NCBI GenBank assembly: GCA_021324575.1
Contig: JAJPIW010000099.1
Coordinates: forward strand, 20,066 to 84,065
DNA: 64,000 nucleotides
Reading direction: 5' to 3'
DNA from: Intrasporangiaceae bacterium
GTDB lineage: Bacteria; Actinomycetota; Actinomycetes; Actinomycetales; Dermatophilaceae
Part shown: one piece after another, positions 56,996 to 64,000 of the stretch
How positions within the stretch are numbered: position 1 is the stretch's first letter
How the letters are laid out: every line of letters begins with the position of its first letter
Translations under genes and position numbers: made by a program
Notes under the pieces: generated by a model
Databases searched by the model: none
What the model saw: only the letters and a program-made list of their open reading frames with translations
What the model was told of the DNA's origin: nothing

Positions 56996-57805
56996 TTGGG
57001 ACGAGTGGGCGACGCTGCCCGGCGGTGGTTGCACCGTCGGGGCGATGCCGCATGTCCCGATCCGGTAGTCGTCCGCGTGCCCAATGCTCGTCTCACCCCG
57101 GCATACGGACTCGCGTCCCCGGGCCACCACCTCGGAACCGGGCGGTTCCTCGACGACCTGCGCACCGTCCTGTCGGCCATCGACGAACCCCACCGGCAGA
57201 CGCTCACCGACGTCGCGGCCCGGGCCGGGTTCGCCGAGGGTCAGGCGCCGAGCGACTTCCAGCGGGTCGCCGCGCTCCTGGAGCTGGCCCAGAAGGGCGA
57301 CGCCGAGGCGTTCGGGCTGATCTACGAGCGCTACGTCGACCAGGTCTACCGGTTCCTCTACGTCCGGGTGGGCAACGTGCAGCTCGCCGAGGACCTCACG
57401 AGCGAGACGTTCGTGCGGGCGCTGCGGCGCATCGACTCCTTCTCCTGGCAGGGACGGGACATCGCCGCATGGTTCATCACCATCGCCCGCAACCTGATCA
57501 TGGACAACGCGAAGTCGGCCAGGTACCGGCTCGAGGTGTCGACGGCCGACATGCTCGACGCCGACCAGCGGGCCGACGCCGCGCCGGAGGAGGAGGTCCT
57601 CACCCGGGTGCGTGACGCCCGGCTCGTCGACGCGATCAAGACGCTCAAGCCGGAGCAGGCCGAGTGCCTCGTGCTCCGCTTCCTCCAGGAGCTGTCGCTC
57701 GCCGAGACCGCGGAGGTGCTCGGCAAGTCCGAGGGCGCCGTCAAGCAGCTCCAGCTGCGTGCCGTCAGGGCGCTTCGCAAGGAGCTGGAGGGCGAGCAAT
57801 GGTGA
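56996..57805 (+). CDS. BldN-like ECF sigma factor
   Basis: 269 residues. Sigma region 2 (about 110-175: DAEAFGLIYERYVDQVYRFL, SETFVRALRRIDSFSWQGRD, AAWFITIARNLIMDNAKS) and region 4 (about 205-260: LKPEQAECLVLRFLQELS and SEGAVKQLQLRAVRAL) are complete. RYRLEVSTADMLDAD is characteristic of the Streptomyces BldN/AdsA group. A 90-residue N-terminal extension precedes region 2, as in BldN. TTG at 56996 is chosen with GGAGGAGG seven bases upstream; GTG at 57077 is an alternative without a ribosome site. Confidence 0.88.
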   Translation: MGRVGDAARRWLHRRGDAACPDPVVVRVPNARLTPAYGLASPGHHLGTGRFLDDLRTVLSAIDEPHRQTLTDVAARAGFAEGQAPSDFQRVAALLELAQKGDAEAFGLIYERYVDQVYRFLYVRVGNVQLAEDLTSETFVRALRRIDSFSWQGRDIAAWFITIARNLIMDNAKSARYRLEVSTADMLDADQRADAAPEEEVLTRVRDARLVDAIKTLKPEQAECLVLRFLQELSLAETAEVLGKSEGAVKQLQLRAVRALRKELEGEQW

Positions 57806-57884
57806 CCGCCCGCACGCGTGACCTCACGGCGGAGACGTCGTTGTCATGGTGTGGAACCGGTGGGAAGAGAGGCGAGGTGAGCGC

Positions 57885-59231
57885 ATGCCGTTGGTGACGC
57901 GCACCGCCGACCGCCTCGAGCGGGGACTCCTGGGCGAGCCGGTCACGTCGGAAGAGCTCACCGAGCTCGTCCGGCTCGCCCACTCCCTGCCGCCGGCGAC
58001 CCGGCTCGTTCCCGGGCCCTCGGCCGACTTCGTGTCCCGTCTCGGGGTCCAGCTCCGCGAAGAGGCTGCCCGTCTCCCGGTCGTCGCGAGGAGTCCCACA
58101 CCGACCAAGGCCTCCCCCGCCCGTGCCCCGGCGCGCCGCACGACGACGGTGCCGACCGTCCTCAAGCTGGGCGGTCGTGGCCTCAGGCTCGGCATCGCCG
58201 GCCTGGCCGTGGTGGCCGTCCTGCTCAGCGGGCTGGGCGTCGCGTCGCGCTCGGCCGTGCCCGGTTCACTGCTCTACCCGGTCAAGGAGCTGCTCGACAG
58301 GGTCGCCGTGGGCCTCGCCGGCTCCCACTACGACACCGGCATGACCTACCTCGGCCAGGCCCAAGGCCACGTGAGCGACGCGCGCAAGCTGACTGCCTCC
58401 CACGCCGAGATCGGGCCGGTCGACATCGCCCTGACCTCGGCGATCACCGATGTGCAGGCGGCCCAGCGCGAGTTCGTCCTGGACTACGCCTCGACCAAGG
58501 CCGATCGCGACGTCCTGGCCATGCGCGACTTCGCGACCCAGGTCCTCCCGCAGCTGGATGTCCTGCGCCCGTCGATCCTGCCCGCGGCCAGGCCCACCCT
58601 CGACCAGCTCATTGCCCTCCTGCGGCCGTATGCCGCGGGCGCCGGTCTCCCCGCGACGCTGCCCGGCGACGGGGTGCGCATTAGCCCGACCGGGACGCTG
58701 CCCGGCGCCCAGCCGACGGGACCGACGTCGGGGACCCCCGGATCCGCGACGTCCGGTCACGGTCAGCCCGGGGCGAGCGGCTCCACCGGCTCCACGGGGC
58801 CGGGTGGCTCCTCGAGCGGCGGCCTGCCGGGCATCCCCGGAGGGCCGACCCTGCCGGTCAACCCGCCGTCCTCCCCCGGCGTGAGCGTCAGCCTGCCGGG
58901 CGCGACGGTGACGGTGGGCCCGACGGGCGGCGGCGTGGTCGTCACGCCGACCATCGGCCCGATCAAGCCCACGGTGAGCATCACCATCCCGCCGGTGACG
59001 AGCCTCCTCCCGACCACGCTCCCGCCGATCCTGCCGACGACGCTGCCGGCCCTCCCCACCGCCCTGCCCACGGCGCCGTTCAAGGTCGGTGACACGGTGA
59101 AGATCCTTTCGGGCATCAACAAGAACCTCACCGGAACGGTGACCAAGGTCGACACGACGAAGAAGCTGGTCACCGTCAAGCTGCTCGTGCTGACCGTGAC
59201 GCTCCCCTACGGGGCGCTCGCTAAGGTCTGA
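57885..59231 (+). CDS. DUF5667 membrane protein, probable anti-sigma partner, with KOW-like tail
   Basis: 448 residues. Residues about 1-85 are soluble and helical, one membrane helix follows (LGIAGLAVVAVLLSGLGVAS), then an extracytoplasmic DUF5667 domain (SLLYPVKELLDRVAVGLAGS). A long Gly/Pro/Ser/Thr-rich stalk comes next, and a final 50-residue beta segment, FKVGDTVKILSGINKNLTGT, then VTKVDTTKKLVTVKL, resembles a KOW/SH3-like domain. ATG at 57885 has GAGG in good position; an in-frame ATG at 57846 is possible. Its place after a BldN-like sigma gene and its topology suggest an RsbN-like anti-sigma role (inference). Confidence 0.75.
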   Translation: MPLVTRTADRLERGLLGEPVTSEELTELVRLAHSLPPATRLVPGPSADFVSRLGVQLREEAARLPVVARSPTPTKASPARAPARRTTTVPTVLKLGGRGLRLGIAGLAVVAVLLSGLGVASRSAVPGSLLYPVKELLDRVAVGLAGSHYDTGMTYLGQAQGHVSDARKLTASHAEIGPVDIALTSAITDVQAAQREFVLDYASTKADRDVLAMRDFATQVLPQLDVLRPSILPAARPTLDQLIALLRPYAAGAGLPATLPGDGVRISPTGTLPGAQPTGPTSGTPGSATSGHGQPGASGSTGSTGPGGSSSGGLPGIPGGPTLPVNPPSSPGVSVSLPGATVTVGPTGGGVVVTPTIGPIKPTVSITIPPVTSLLPTTLPPILPTTLPALPTALPTAPFKVGDTVKILSGINKNLTGTVTKVDTTKKLVTVKLLVLTVTLPYGALAKV

Positions 59232-59282
59232 TAACCGCCGCCCCCACCGCGCTGTGGGCTTCCCGTCGCGGCCGGGCCCACG

Positions 59283-59404
59283 AACAGGCAGTGCGGTCAG
59301 CGCGTCGCCAGCCCCGCGGCTACCTGAGCGTGGACGCGATCGTGGGCACCCGGCATACGGGATGACTGCCTGTTGCCCGGCACGGGTCGGTCCGAATAGG
59401 ACCG
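59283..59404. terminator. Nested inverted repeats between convergent genes
   Basis: AACAGGCAGT (59283-59292) pairs with ACTGCCTGTT (59365-59374) around 72 bases. A second hairpin, CGGTCC-GAATA-GGACCG, at 59388-59404 ends one base before the acyltransferase stop codon. Together they fill most of the 174-base gap between the DUF5667 gene and the convergent acyltransferase. Confidence 0.5.
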
Positions 59405-59405
59405 G

Positions 59406-60914
59406 TCAGAAGAAGACCGAGCGGCGCTGCATGAGCAGCGCGTAGAGCGTCTGCTGGATCGTCTCGCGGATCTGGTCGGTGAGGTCGAAGACAAGCATCG
59501 GGTCGTCGGCTGCCGCCGGGTCGAGTGAGGCGGTGTCGACGGGCCGCCCGAACTCGATGATCCACTTGCTGGGCAACGGGATCAGGCCGAGCGGGCCGAG
59601 GAGGGGGAAGGTCGGTGTGATCGGGACGTAGGGCATCCCGAGCAGCCGGGCGAGGGAGGGGATGTTGCCGACGAGCGGGTAGATCTCCTCGGCGCCGACG
59701 ATGCTGCACGGGATGATCGGCACCTGGCTCTTGATCGCCGCCGACACGAACCCGCCGCGCCCGAACCGCTGCAGCTTGTAGCGCTCCTTGAACGGCTTGC
59801 CGACGCCCTTGAACCCCTCCGGCCAGACGCCGACGAGCTCGCCGGAGGTGAGTAGCCGCTCCGCATCCGGGTTGGAGGCGACCGTCGAGCCGGAGCGCCG
59901 CGCGAAGGTGCCGAGGAAGGGGGTCTGGAAGACCAGGTCGGCGCCGAGCATCCGGAGGTACCGGTGCTGGGGGTGCTCGTCGTGGACAGCGACCTGGGTC
60001 ATCAGCGAGTCCATGGCGACGGTGCCGGAGTGGTTGGCGACGATGAGGGCGCCACCGGTCGCCGGGATGTTCTCGATGCCGCGGACCTCGACGCGGAACC
60101 ACGTCCGGTAGAGCGGGCGCAGCAGTGGCAGAGCGATGTGGTCGGTGAAGTCGGCGTCGAAGCCGAAGTCGTCGACCGTGAAGTCGCCGGCGATCCGGCG
60201 CCGCACGTATGCAAGGGTTCTCGCGACCTGGTCCTCGATGTCAGCCGGGTCGATGCCGGCCGCGGTCGCGGCGACCCGCAGGGTCGAGATGGCGACCTTG
60301 AGGAACTCCTCGACGCCTGGGACGACCTGGGTCGAGGCGGCCGCGGCGGCGTGCACGGCCTCGGCCGGGGTCGCTGCCGTCGCCAGGTCGGCGTCGGTGA
60401 CGGCCTTGAGCGGGCGCGATGCGCGGCGCGCGGCGATCTCGGCGCGGGTCGGCCGGGTTCGTCCCCCGGACTTGGCCGCCGCCTTGCGGCTCGGACCGCT
60501 GGTCACGGTGGGCTGCGGCCGGTGCCGGGGAGTGACCTGCTTCGGCGCCGAAGCCGTTGCCTCAGAAGGATTTTCGAGCTTCTCGTATGCCGTGGTGCTG
60601 GGTTCGGGGGTCGTAGCCGGGGTCGGGTCGACGCGGGGCGCCTTGGTGGCCGCGCGCTTGGTCGTCGCGGCGGACCCGGCCTTCGCGGTGGCCTTGGGAG
60701 CCGAGGTCCGGGCGCTCGGGACGCTCGGCGCGGACGGGACGGCTGATGTTGGCGGGGCTTGCTCGGACCCCGCGATGAGCGGGGTGGAGCGGCGTCGGGC
60801 GCGTTCTCCCCCAGCCCGAGCGGCACCCGCAGCGACGCTGCCACGGCGAGCGACCGGCATACGGGCTGGGGTTGCGCGTCGCGAACTCGGTTGGGACGCC
60901 TGGGTTTCGGCCAT
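59406..60914 (-). CDS. Lysophospholipid acyltransferase family protein (PlsC-like)
   Basis: 502 residues. The first 200 are Ala/Arg/Pro/Thr-rich and probably disordered. Residues about 245-470 form an acyltransferase domain: LIVANHSGTVAMDSLM (NHSG with an HX6D spacing rather than HX4D), DAERLLTSGELVGVWPEGFKG (the EG motif) and VPIIPCSIVGAEEIYPLV. It resembles Rv0502 of M. tuberculosis, which lies beside the same epimerase (recalled). Substrate unknown. The start overlaps the epimerase stop by one base. Confidence 0.85.
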   Translation of the reverse strand: MAETQASQPSSRRATPARMPVARRGSVAAGAARAGGERARRRSTPLIAGSEQAPPTSAVPSAPSVPSARTSAPKATAKAGSAATTKRAATKAPRVDPTPATTPEPSTTAYEKLENPSEATASAPKQVTPRHRPQPTVTSGPSRKAAAKSGGRTRPTRAEIAARRASRPLKAVTDADLATAATPAEAVHAAAAASTQVVPGVEEFLKVAISTLRVAATAAGIDPADIEDQVARTLAYVRRRIAGDFTVDDFGFDADFTDHIALPLLRPLYRTWFRVEVRGIENIPATGGALIVANHSGTVAMDSLMTQVAVHDEHPQHRYLRMLGADLVFQTPFLGTFARRSGSTVASNPDAERLLTSGELVGVWPEGFKGVGKPFKERYKLQRFGRGGFVSAAIKSQVPIIPCSIVGAEEIYPLVGNIPSLARLLGMPYVPITPTFPLLGPLGLIPLPSKWIIEFGRPVDTASLDPAAADDPMLVFDLTDQIRETIQQTLYALLMQRRSVFF

Positions 60915-61897
60915 CAGCCAGCCTCCTGATGGGTGTTGTTGCTGCCGCCGCTGCGCAGGGTGCGGGCGAAGTCCTCGAAGGCCTCGCGCGTCGTGTAGCG
61001 GGGGGTGAAGTCGAGCACCTCACGCATGGCCGTCGTGTCGAGGCCGCGACCGTAGGCGAGGAAGTCCATCTGGTCCGGAGAGAAGTCGGCGACGCCGCTG
61101 CGCTTGACGAGTGAGCCGAGCGGGCCGGCGGCAAACATGGGTACGGGCACCGGGATGCGTCCGGCGATGGCGGCTGCCTGGCCCACCGTGATGACGCCGT
61201 CGCCGGCGACGTTGACGATGCCCGAGACGTCACCGAGGACGGCAAGGACGAGGGCGTCGACGGCGTCGTCCTCGTGGACGAACTGCATCCGCGCGTCGTG
61301 CCCGAGCGGGATGGGCAGGACCGGCAGGCCGAAGTAGTCCGTGATCGAGGTCCGGATCCCGGGGCCGACGATGTTGGCGAAGCGCAGCATCGCGATCGAG
61401 ACGTCGGGGCGGCGGCGGGAGAAGCCGCGGACGTAGCCCTCGACCTCGACCGAGTCCTTGCCGAAGCCGGCCCGCGGCATCCGCTTGGCGCTCATCCCCT
61501 CGGTGAACATCGCCGGGTCCCGCGGGCTCGAGCCGTAGACGGCGGCCGAGGACTTGACGACGAGCCGCTTCACCGACGCTGCCTTCTGGCAGGCCGCGAG
61601 CAGCTGCATCGTGCCGATGACGTTGATCTCCTTCTGGGAGGTCCGGCCGCCGGCGAAGGTCGGGGTGGCGATGACGTTCATGTGCACGACGGTGTCGACG
61701 CCGGCCTGCTCGATGATCTTGCCGATCATCGGGTTGCGGATGTCGGCGCGCACGAACTCGGTCGCCCCGATGTCGTGCGGTGGTGGGATGACGTCGACCC
61801 CGATGACCCGCTCGATCTCGGGCATGGCCGAGAGGCGGGCGGCGACTCGGCCACCGAGGTAGCGGGAGACGCCCGTCACGAGAACGACGGATGCCAC
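60914..61897 (-). CDS. NAD-dependent epimerase/dehydratase (SDR)
   Basis: 327 residues, extended short-chain dehydrogenase fold. VVLVTGVSRYLGGRVAARL is the nucleotide motif, GVDVI the aspartate that prefers NAD, and VVKSSAAVYGSS the substrate loop. The usual YxxxK is replaced by a FGKDSVEVEGYV region, so catalysis is uncertain. It resembles the GalE2-like Rv0501. Translationally coupled to the acyltransferase. Confidence 0.85.
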   Translation of the reverse strand: MASVVLVTGVSRYLGGRVAARLSAMPEIERVIGVDVIPPPHDIGATEFVRADIRNPMIGKIIEQAGVDTVVHMNVIATPTFAGGRTSQKEINVIGTMQLLAACQKAASVKRLVVKSSAAVYGSSPRDPAMFTEGMSAKRMPRAGFGKDSVEVEGYVRGFSRRRPDVSIAMLRFANIVGPGIRTSITDYFGLPVLPIPLGHDARMQFVHEDDAVDALVLAVLGDVSGIVNVAGDGVITVGQAAAIAGRIPVPVPMFAAGPLGSLVKRSGVADFSPDQMDFLAYGRGLDTTAMREVLDFTPRYTTREAFEDFARTLRSGGSNNTHQEAG

Positions 61898-62063
61898 GGG
61901 GCTCCTTCCAGGACCGGTTCGAGCCCAGCCTAACGAGGCCGGGTGTGGCGCGGCTCCCCTTGCGGTGGGAAGTGTGTCGACCGCCTCATCGACGGTTTTC
62001 GTATGCCGGTCCGGGGCATAGGAGAACGGCCCCCGACCGGGTGTCCCGGTGGAGGCCGTCTGC

Positions 62064-62162
62064 TCACTTCTTGTTGCGACGCTGGTGGCGCGTCTTGCGA
62101 AGCAGCTTGCGATGCTTCTTCTTCGCCATGCGCTTGCGGCGCTTCTTGATCACAGAACCCAT
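62064..62162 (-). CDS. Small ribosomal protein bS22 (AURKAIP1/COX24 domain)
   Basis: 32 residues, MGSVIKKRRKRMAKKKHRKL to the end RHQRRNKK, almost all basic. This is the short actinobacterial protein formerly annotated as an AURKAIP1/COX24 domain protein and later found in mycobacterial ribosomes as bS22. It has the same neighbours in M. tuberculosis (Rv0500B beside the epimerase; recalled). Too short for ordinary gene finding; the near-perfect family sequence makes it secure. Confidence 0.93.
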   Translation of the reverse strand: MGSVIKKRRKRMAKKKHRKLLRKTRHQRRNKK

Positions 62163-62355
62163 GAATGTCCTTGCAGTGTGAGTGGTGGCGTGCCGACGGG
62201 ACACGCAAACGCACCACGCCGAACAGACGGCTCAGCGTACCGCCCTGCGCGGGCGGGCCCCAAACTCGTCCTTGCGGCGGACACGATTGGGCCTGTCGGA
62301 GGCTTCCGGCGGCGGCGCGCTTGGTCTGGTTCGGGTGCCCGTCGATGCGCGCCGC

Positions 62356-62373
62356 TTGTGAAGGAGTTCACTT
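62356..62373. promoter_or_regulatory. Rex-like site upstream of bS22 / DUF222 gene
   Basis: TTGTGAAGGAGTTCACTT keeps the symmetrical core GTGAA-N4-TTCAC but ends in TT instead of AA. It lies 194 bases upstream of bS22 and 68 bases upstream of the DUF222 ATG. A chance match is possible. Confidence 0.35.
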
Positions 62374-62440
62374 GCGCTGCAGCGAAACTGGCAGTGTCCG
62401 GGACTGGACATGTGTTCGCGTACAGGTGTACGATAGGGGT

Positions 62441-64000
62441 ATGACCGCGGCACCCGCACTCGACCCACCCGCGCGGCCACGGTCCAGCTGTATGCCGCAG
62501 CCCGGCCGGCCGTCGCGATGGCCGGGCTGGGCTCGGCTGGGCTGGTCGACTTCGTCGGTGAGTGTCAGGCCGGGTTCCGGGCGTTGGAGGCGGCCCAGAC
62601 GTTGGCGGTGGCCCGGTTGGCGGCCACCGAGGAGGTCATCACCCAGGACGGCACCCTGAAGGAGGCCGGTCAGGGTCTGGGGTATCGGCGGCTGGATGCG
62701 CCGGACCTGGTCTCCGGAGGTGTTGGGGCTGTCGGCGCAGCAGGCCGGGCCGACAGTGGACGCGGCGGTCGTGTTGGCGTCCAAGCTGCCCTCGCTGGTG
62801 GATGCGATGGGCGCCGGGAGGGTTGATGCCTACCGGGCCGGGGTCATCGCCGCCGAGCTGCGCGAGGCACCCCGCGCGGTGTGTGATGAGGTGCTGGCCC
62901 GGATCGATGGGTCGCTGGGCACGCCGGTCGGGGTGCTGCGGCACCGGACCCGACGCGCCCTGGAGCTGGTCGACAAGAAGTCCCTCATCGCCAAGGCCAC
63001 ACGGGCCCGGTCCGAACACGGCCTGCGGATGGTGCCCACTGACGACTCCACCGACACCTGGACCGCGGTCCTGCCCACAGAGCAGTCGAGGGAGGCGTGG
63101 GCCGCGCTCGAACCCCTGGCCAAGCAGATCCGTGCGGCCGAAGGTGTCACGTTGGACCTGGCCCGGGCCAAGGCGATGACCCAGCTGATGCTCGGCCACT
63201 GTTCGGGCACCTTCCACGTCCACTTCGCCGTCCCCGCCGACCAGACCCAAGACCTCGCCGCCCGGATGAGCCGGGACTGCCCGGATCCGGCTACTCCCCA
63301 GGCCACACCTGCCCGATCCACTTCCAAGCCCGCCGCCACTGCCGAGGCGCCCGTCGAAACCGACGCGCCCGCCGATGCCGCCGACGATGGCCAGCCCCAG
63401 CCCACAGAACCAGCGGATGACTCGCCGCCCAGGGACCAGGCTCGTGCTGTCGCCGATCAGGCCGACGGGCTCCTCGCGCCGGACGGTGATGAACCGGACG
63501 ATGACGAGCCGGACAGAGATGGGCTGGACGAGGAGGAGTGGGTGGTGGTCACCGGGCTGGGCACCGCCTGCACCACCATCGTGCCCAGCGACTGGGTCGC
63601 CGACGTCCTCGCCGGCCGGCACGGCCGGGTTGAGGCTGACGTCATCGGCTGCGACCCCACCACCGGCGGATTCGTCACCGACCCCATCCCGGTACCGACC
63701 ACCAGCGACTCGAAGTCACCCCCAGGTCGGCGGCGGCCTACGCCGAACCTGGCCACCACGGCCTACCACCCGACCAAAGCCTGCCGGGCCTACGTCAAGG
63801 CCCGGGACCAGCGATGTCGCTTCCCGGGCTGTACCGCCTCGGCCTACTTCACCGACCTCGACCACGTCCGCCCCTGGCCCCTCGGCCCTACCGACCCGAC
63901 CAACCTGGCCTGCCTGTGCCGACGCCACCACCGGATCAAACAACGACCCGGCTGGCAGGTCCGCCTCAACCCCGACGCCTCGATGGACTGGACCGACCCC
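62441..64000 (+). pseudogene. DUF222-HNH endonuclease (13E12 family), frameshifted, cut by window end
   Basis: Two frames make one DUF222 protein with a C-terminal HNH nuclease. The first (AGLGSAGLVDFVGECQAGFR ... LGYRRLDAPDLVS) breaks near 62712-62716. The second continues PEVLGLSAQQAGPTVDAAVV through the DUF222 core and an acidic, Pro/Asp-rich linker (about 63300-63540) to the HNH motif CRFPGCTASAYFTDLDHVRP, then CLCRRHHRIKQ. The N terminus may hold another shift, since the ATG at 62441 is in the second frame. Such genes are multicopy in actinobacteria, and decay of single copies is common. GTACAGGTGTAC (62420-62431) lies at its promoter. Confidence 0.75.

Noticed and set aside
57077..57079. 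GTG at 57077 as the start of the sigma factor
   Set aside because: No ribosome site or convincing -10 box, whereas TTG at 56996 has GGAGGAGG at ideal spacing and gives the BldN-like N-terminal extension.
59232..59405. A small RNA gene or riboswitch in the gap after the DUF5667 gene
   Set aside because: The inverted repeats fit a terminator between convergent genes, and there is no promoter-like sequence or known riboswitch pattern.
62441..64000. HNH nuclease as a sign of prophage or homing element
   Set aside because: DUF222-HNH genes are common chromosomal families in actinobacteria, and no integrase, portal, capsid or intron feature is near.

Overview
The window is a stretch of a high-GC actinobacterial chromosome. 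Gene content and order point to Micrococcales, and my best guess is the Intrasporangiaceae (Janibacter, Knoellia, Phycicoccus or Terrabacter type). That placement is an inference and I could not run a search. Support comes from a complete 14-gene nuo operon, the classical menaquinone pathway, a rex-hemACDB block, a BldN-type sigma factor, an F420/FMN PPOX-class enzyme, the 32-residue protein bS22 and a DUF222-HNH (13E12-type) gene. Genes are densely packed, with ATGA/GTGA/TGATG overlaps. I see no insertion sequence, prophage, tRNA, rRNA or CRISPR array.

Layout. 1-2.7 kb: minus-strand operon of a GlxA-type regulator, an alanine-racemase-fold PLP enzyme and an FAD sugar-lactone oxidase (cut by the window start), divergent from an MFS transporter. 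4.2-23.4 kb: one minus-strand respiratory operon, geranylgeranyl reductase-like gene, nuoABCDEFGHIJKLMN, polyprenyl diphosphate synthase, with a good Rex operator at its promoter. 23.4-39.3 kb: menaquinone genes menG, menF, menD, menC, menB, menE and menA, interleaved with a WXG100-like/hydrolase pair, two VOC proteins, a VapBC module with a clear operator, a hemerythrin-like protein, a PPOX enzyme and a frameshifted acetyltransferase. 39.3-45.5 kb: System II cytochrome c maturation (ccsB, resB, ccdA, resA) with a histidine phosphatase and hemL. 45.6-50.7 kb: MarR/YceI pair and a TauD/ABC sulfonate cassette. 50.9-56.9 kb: hemB, cobA-hemD, hemC, hemA, rex and a glutaredoxin, with a Rex operator in front of rex. 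57-62.2 kb: BldN-like sigma factor with a membrane partner, an acyltransferase, an epimerase and bS22. 62.4-64 kb: a frameshifted DUF222-HNH gene.

The common theme is a menaquinone-based respiratory chain: complex I, quinone head and tail synthesis, haem synthesis and haem attachment to cytochrome c. The NADH/NAD+ sensor Rex is encoded here and has good binding sites at two of the promoters.

The most unusual signals are not genes. (1) The octamer GTATGCCG/CGGCATAC occurs about 77 times, roughly 35-fold above a base-composition expectation. It is near-equal in both orientations, forces rare codons inside genes, and forms a hairpin after vapC. This profile resembles DNA uptake sequences. (2) An intercistronic element lies directly upstream of nuoD, nuoM and hemA. 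(3) A 51-bp tandem hairpin repeat lies between menG and the nuo operon. (4) A hairpin-bearing terminator repeat occurs in two copies.
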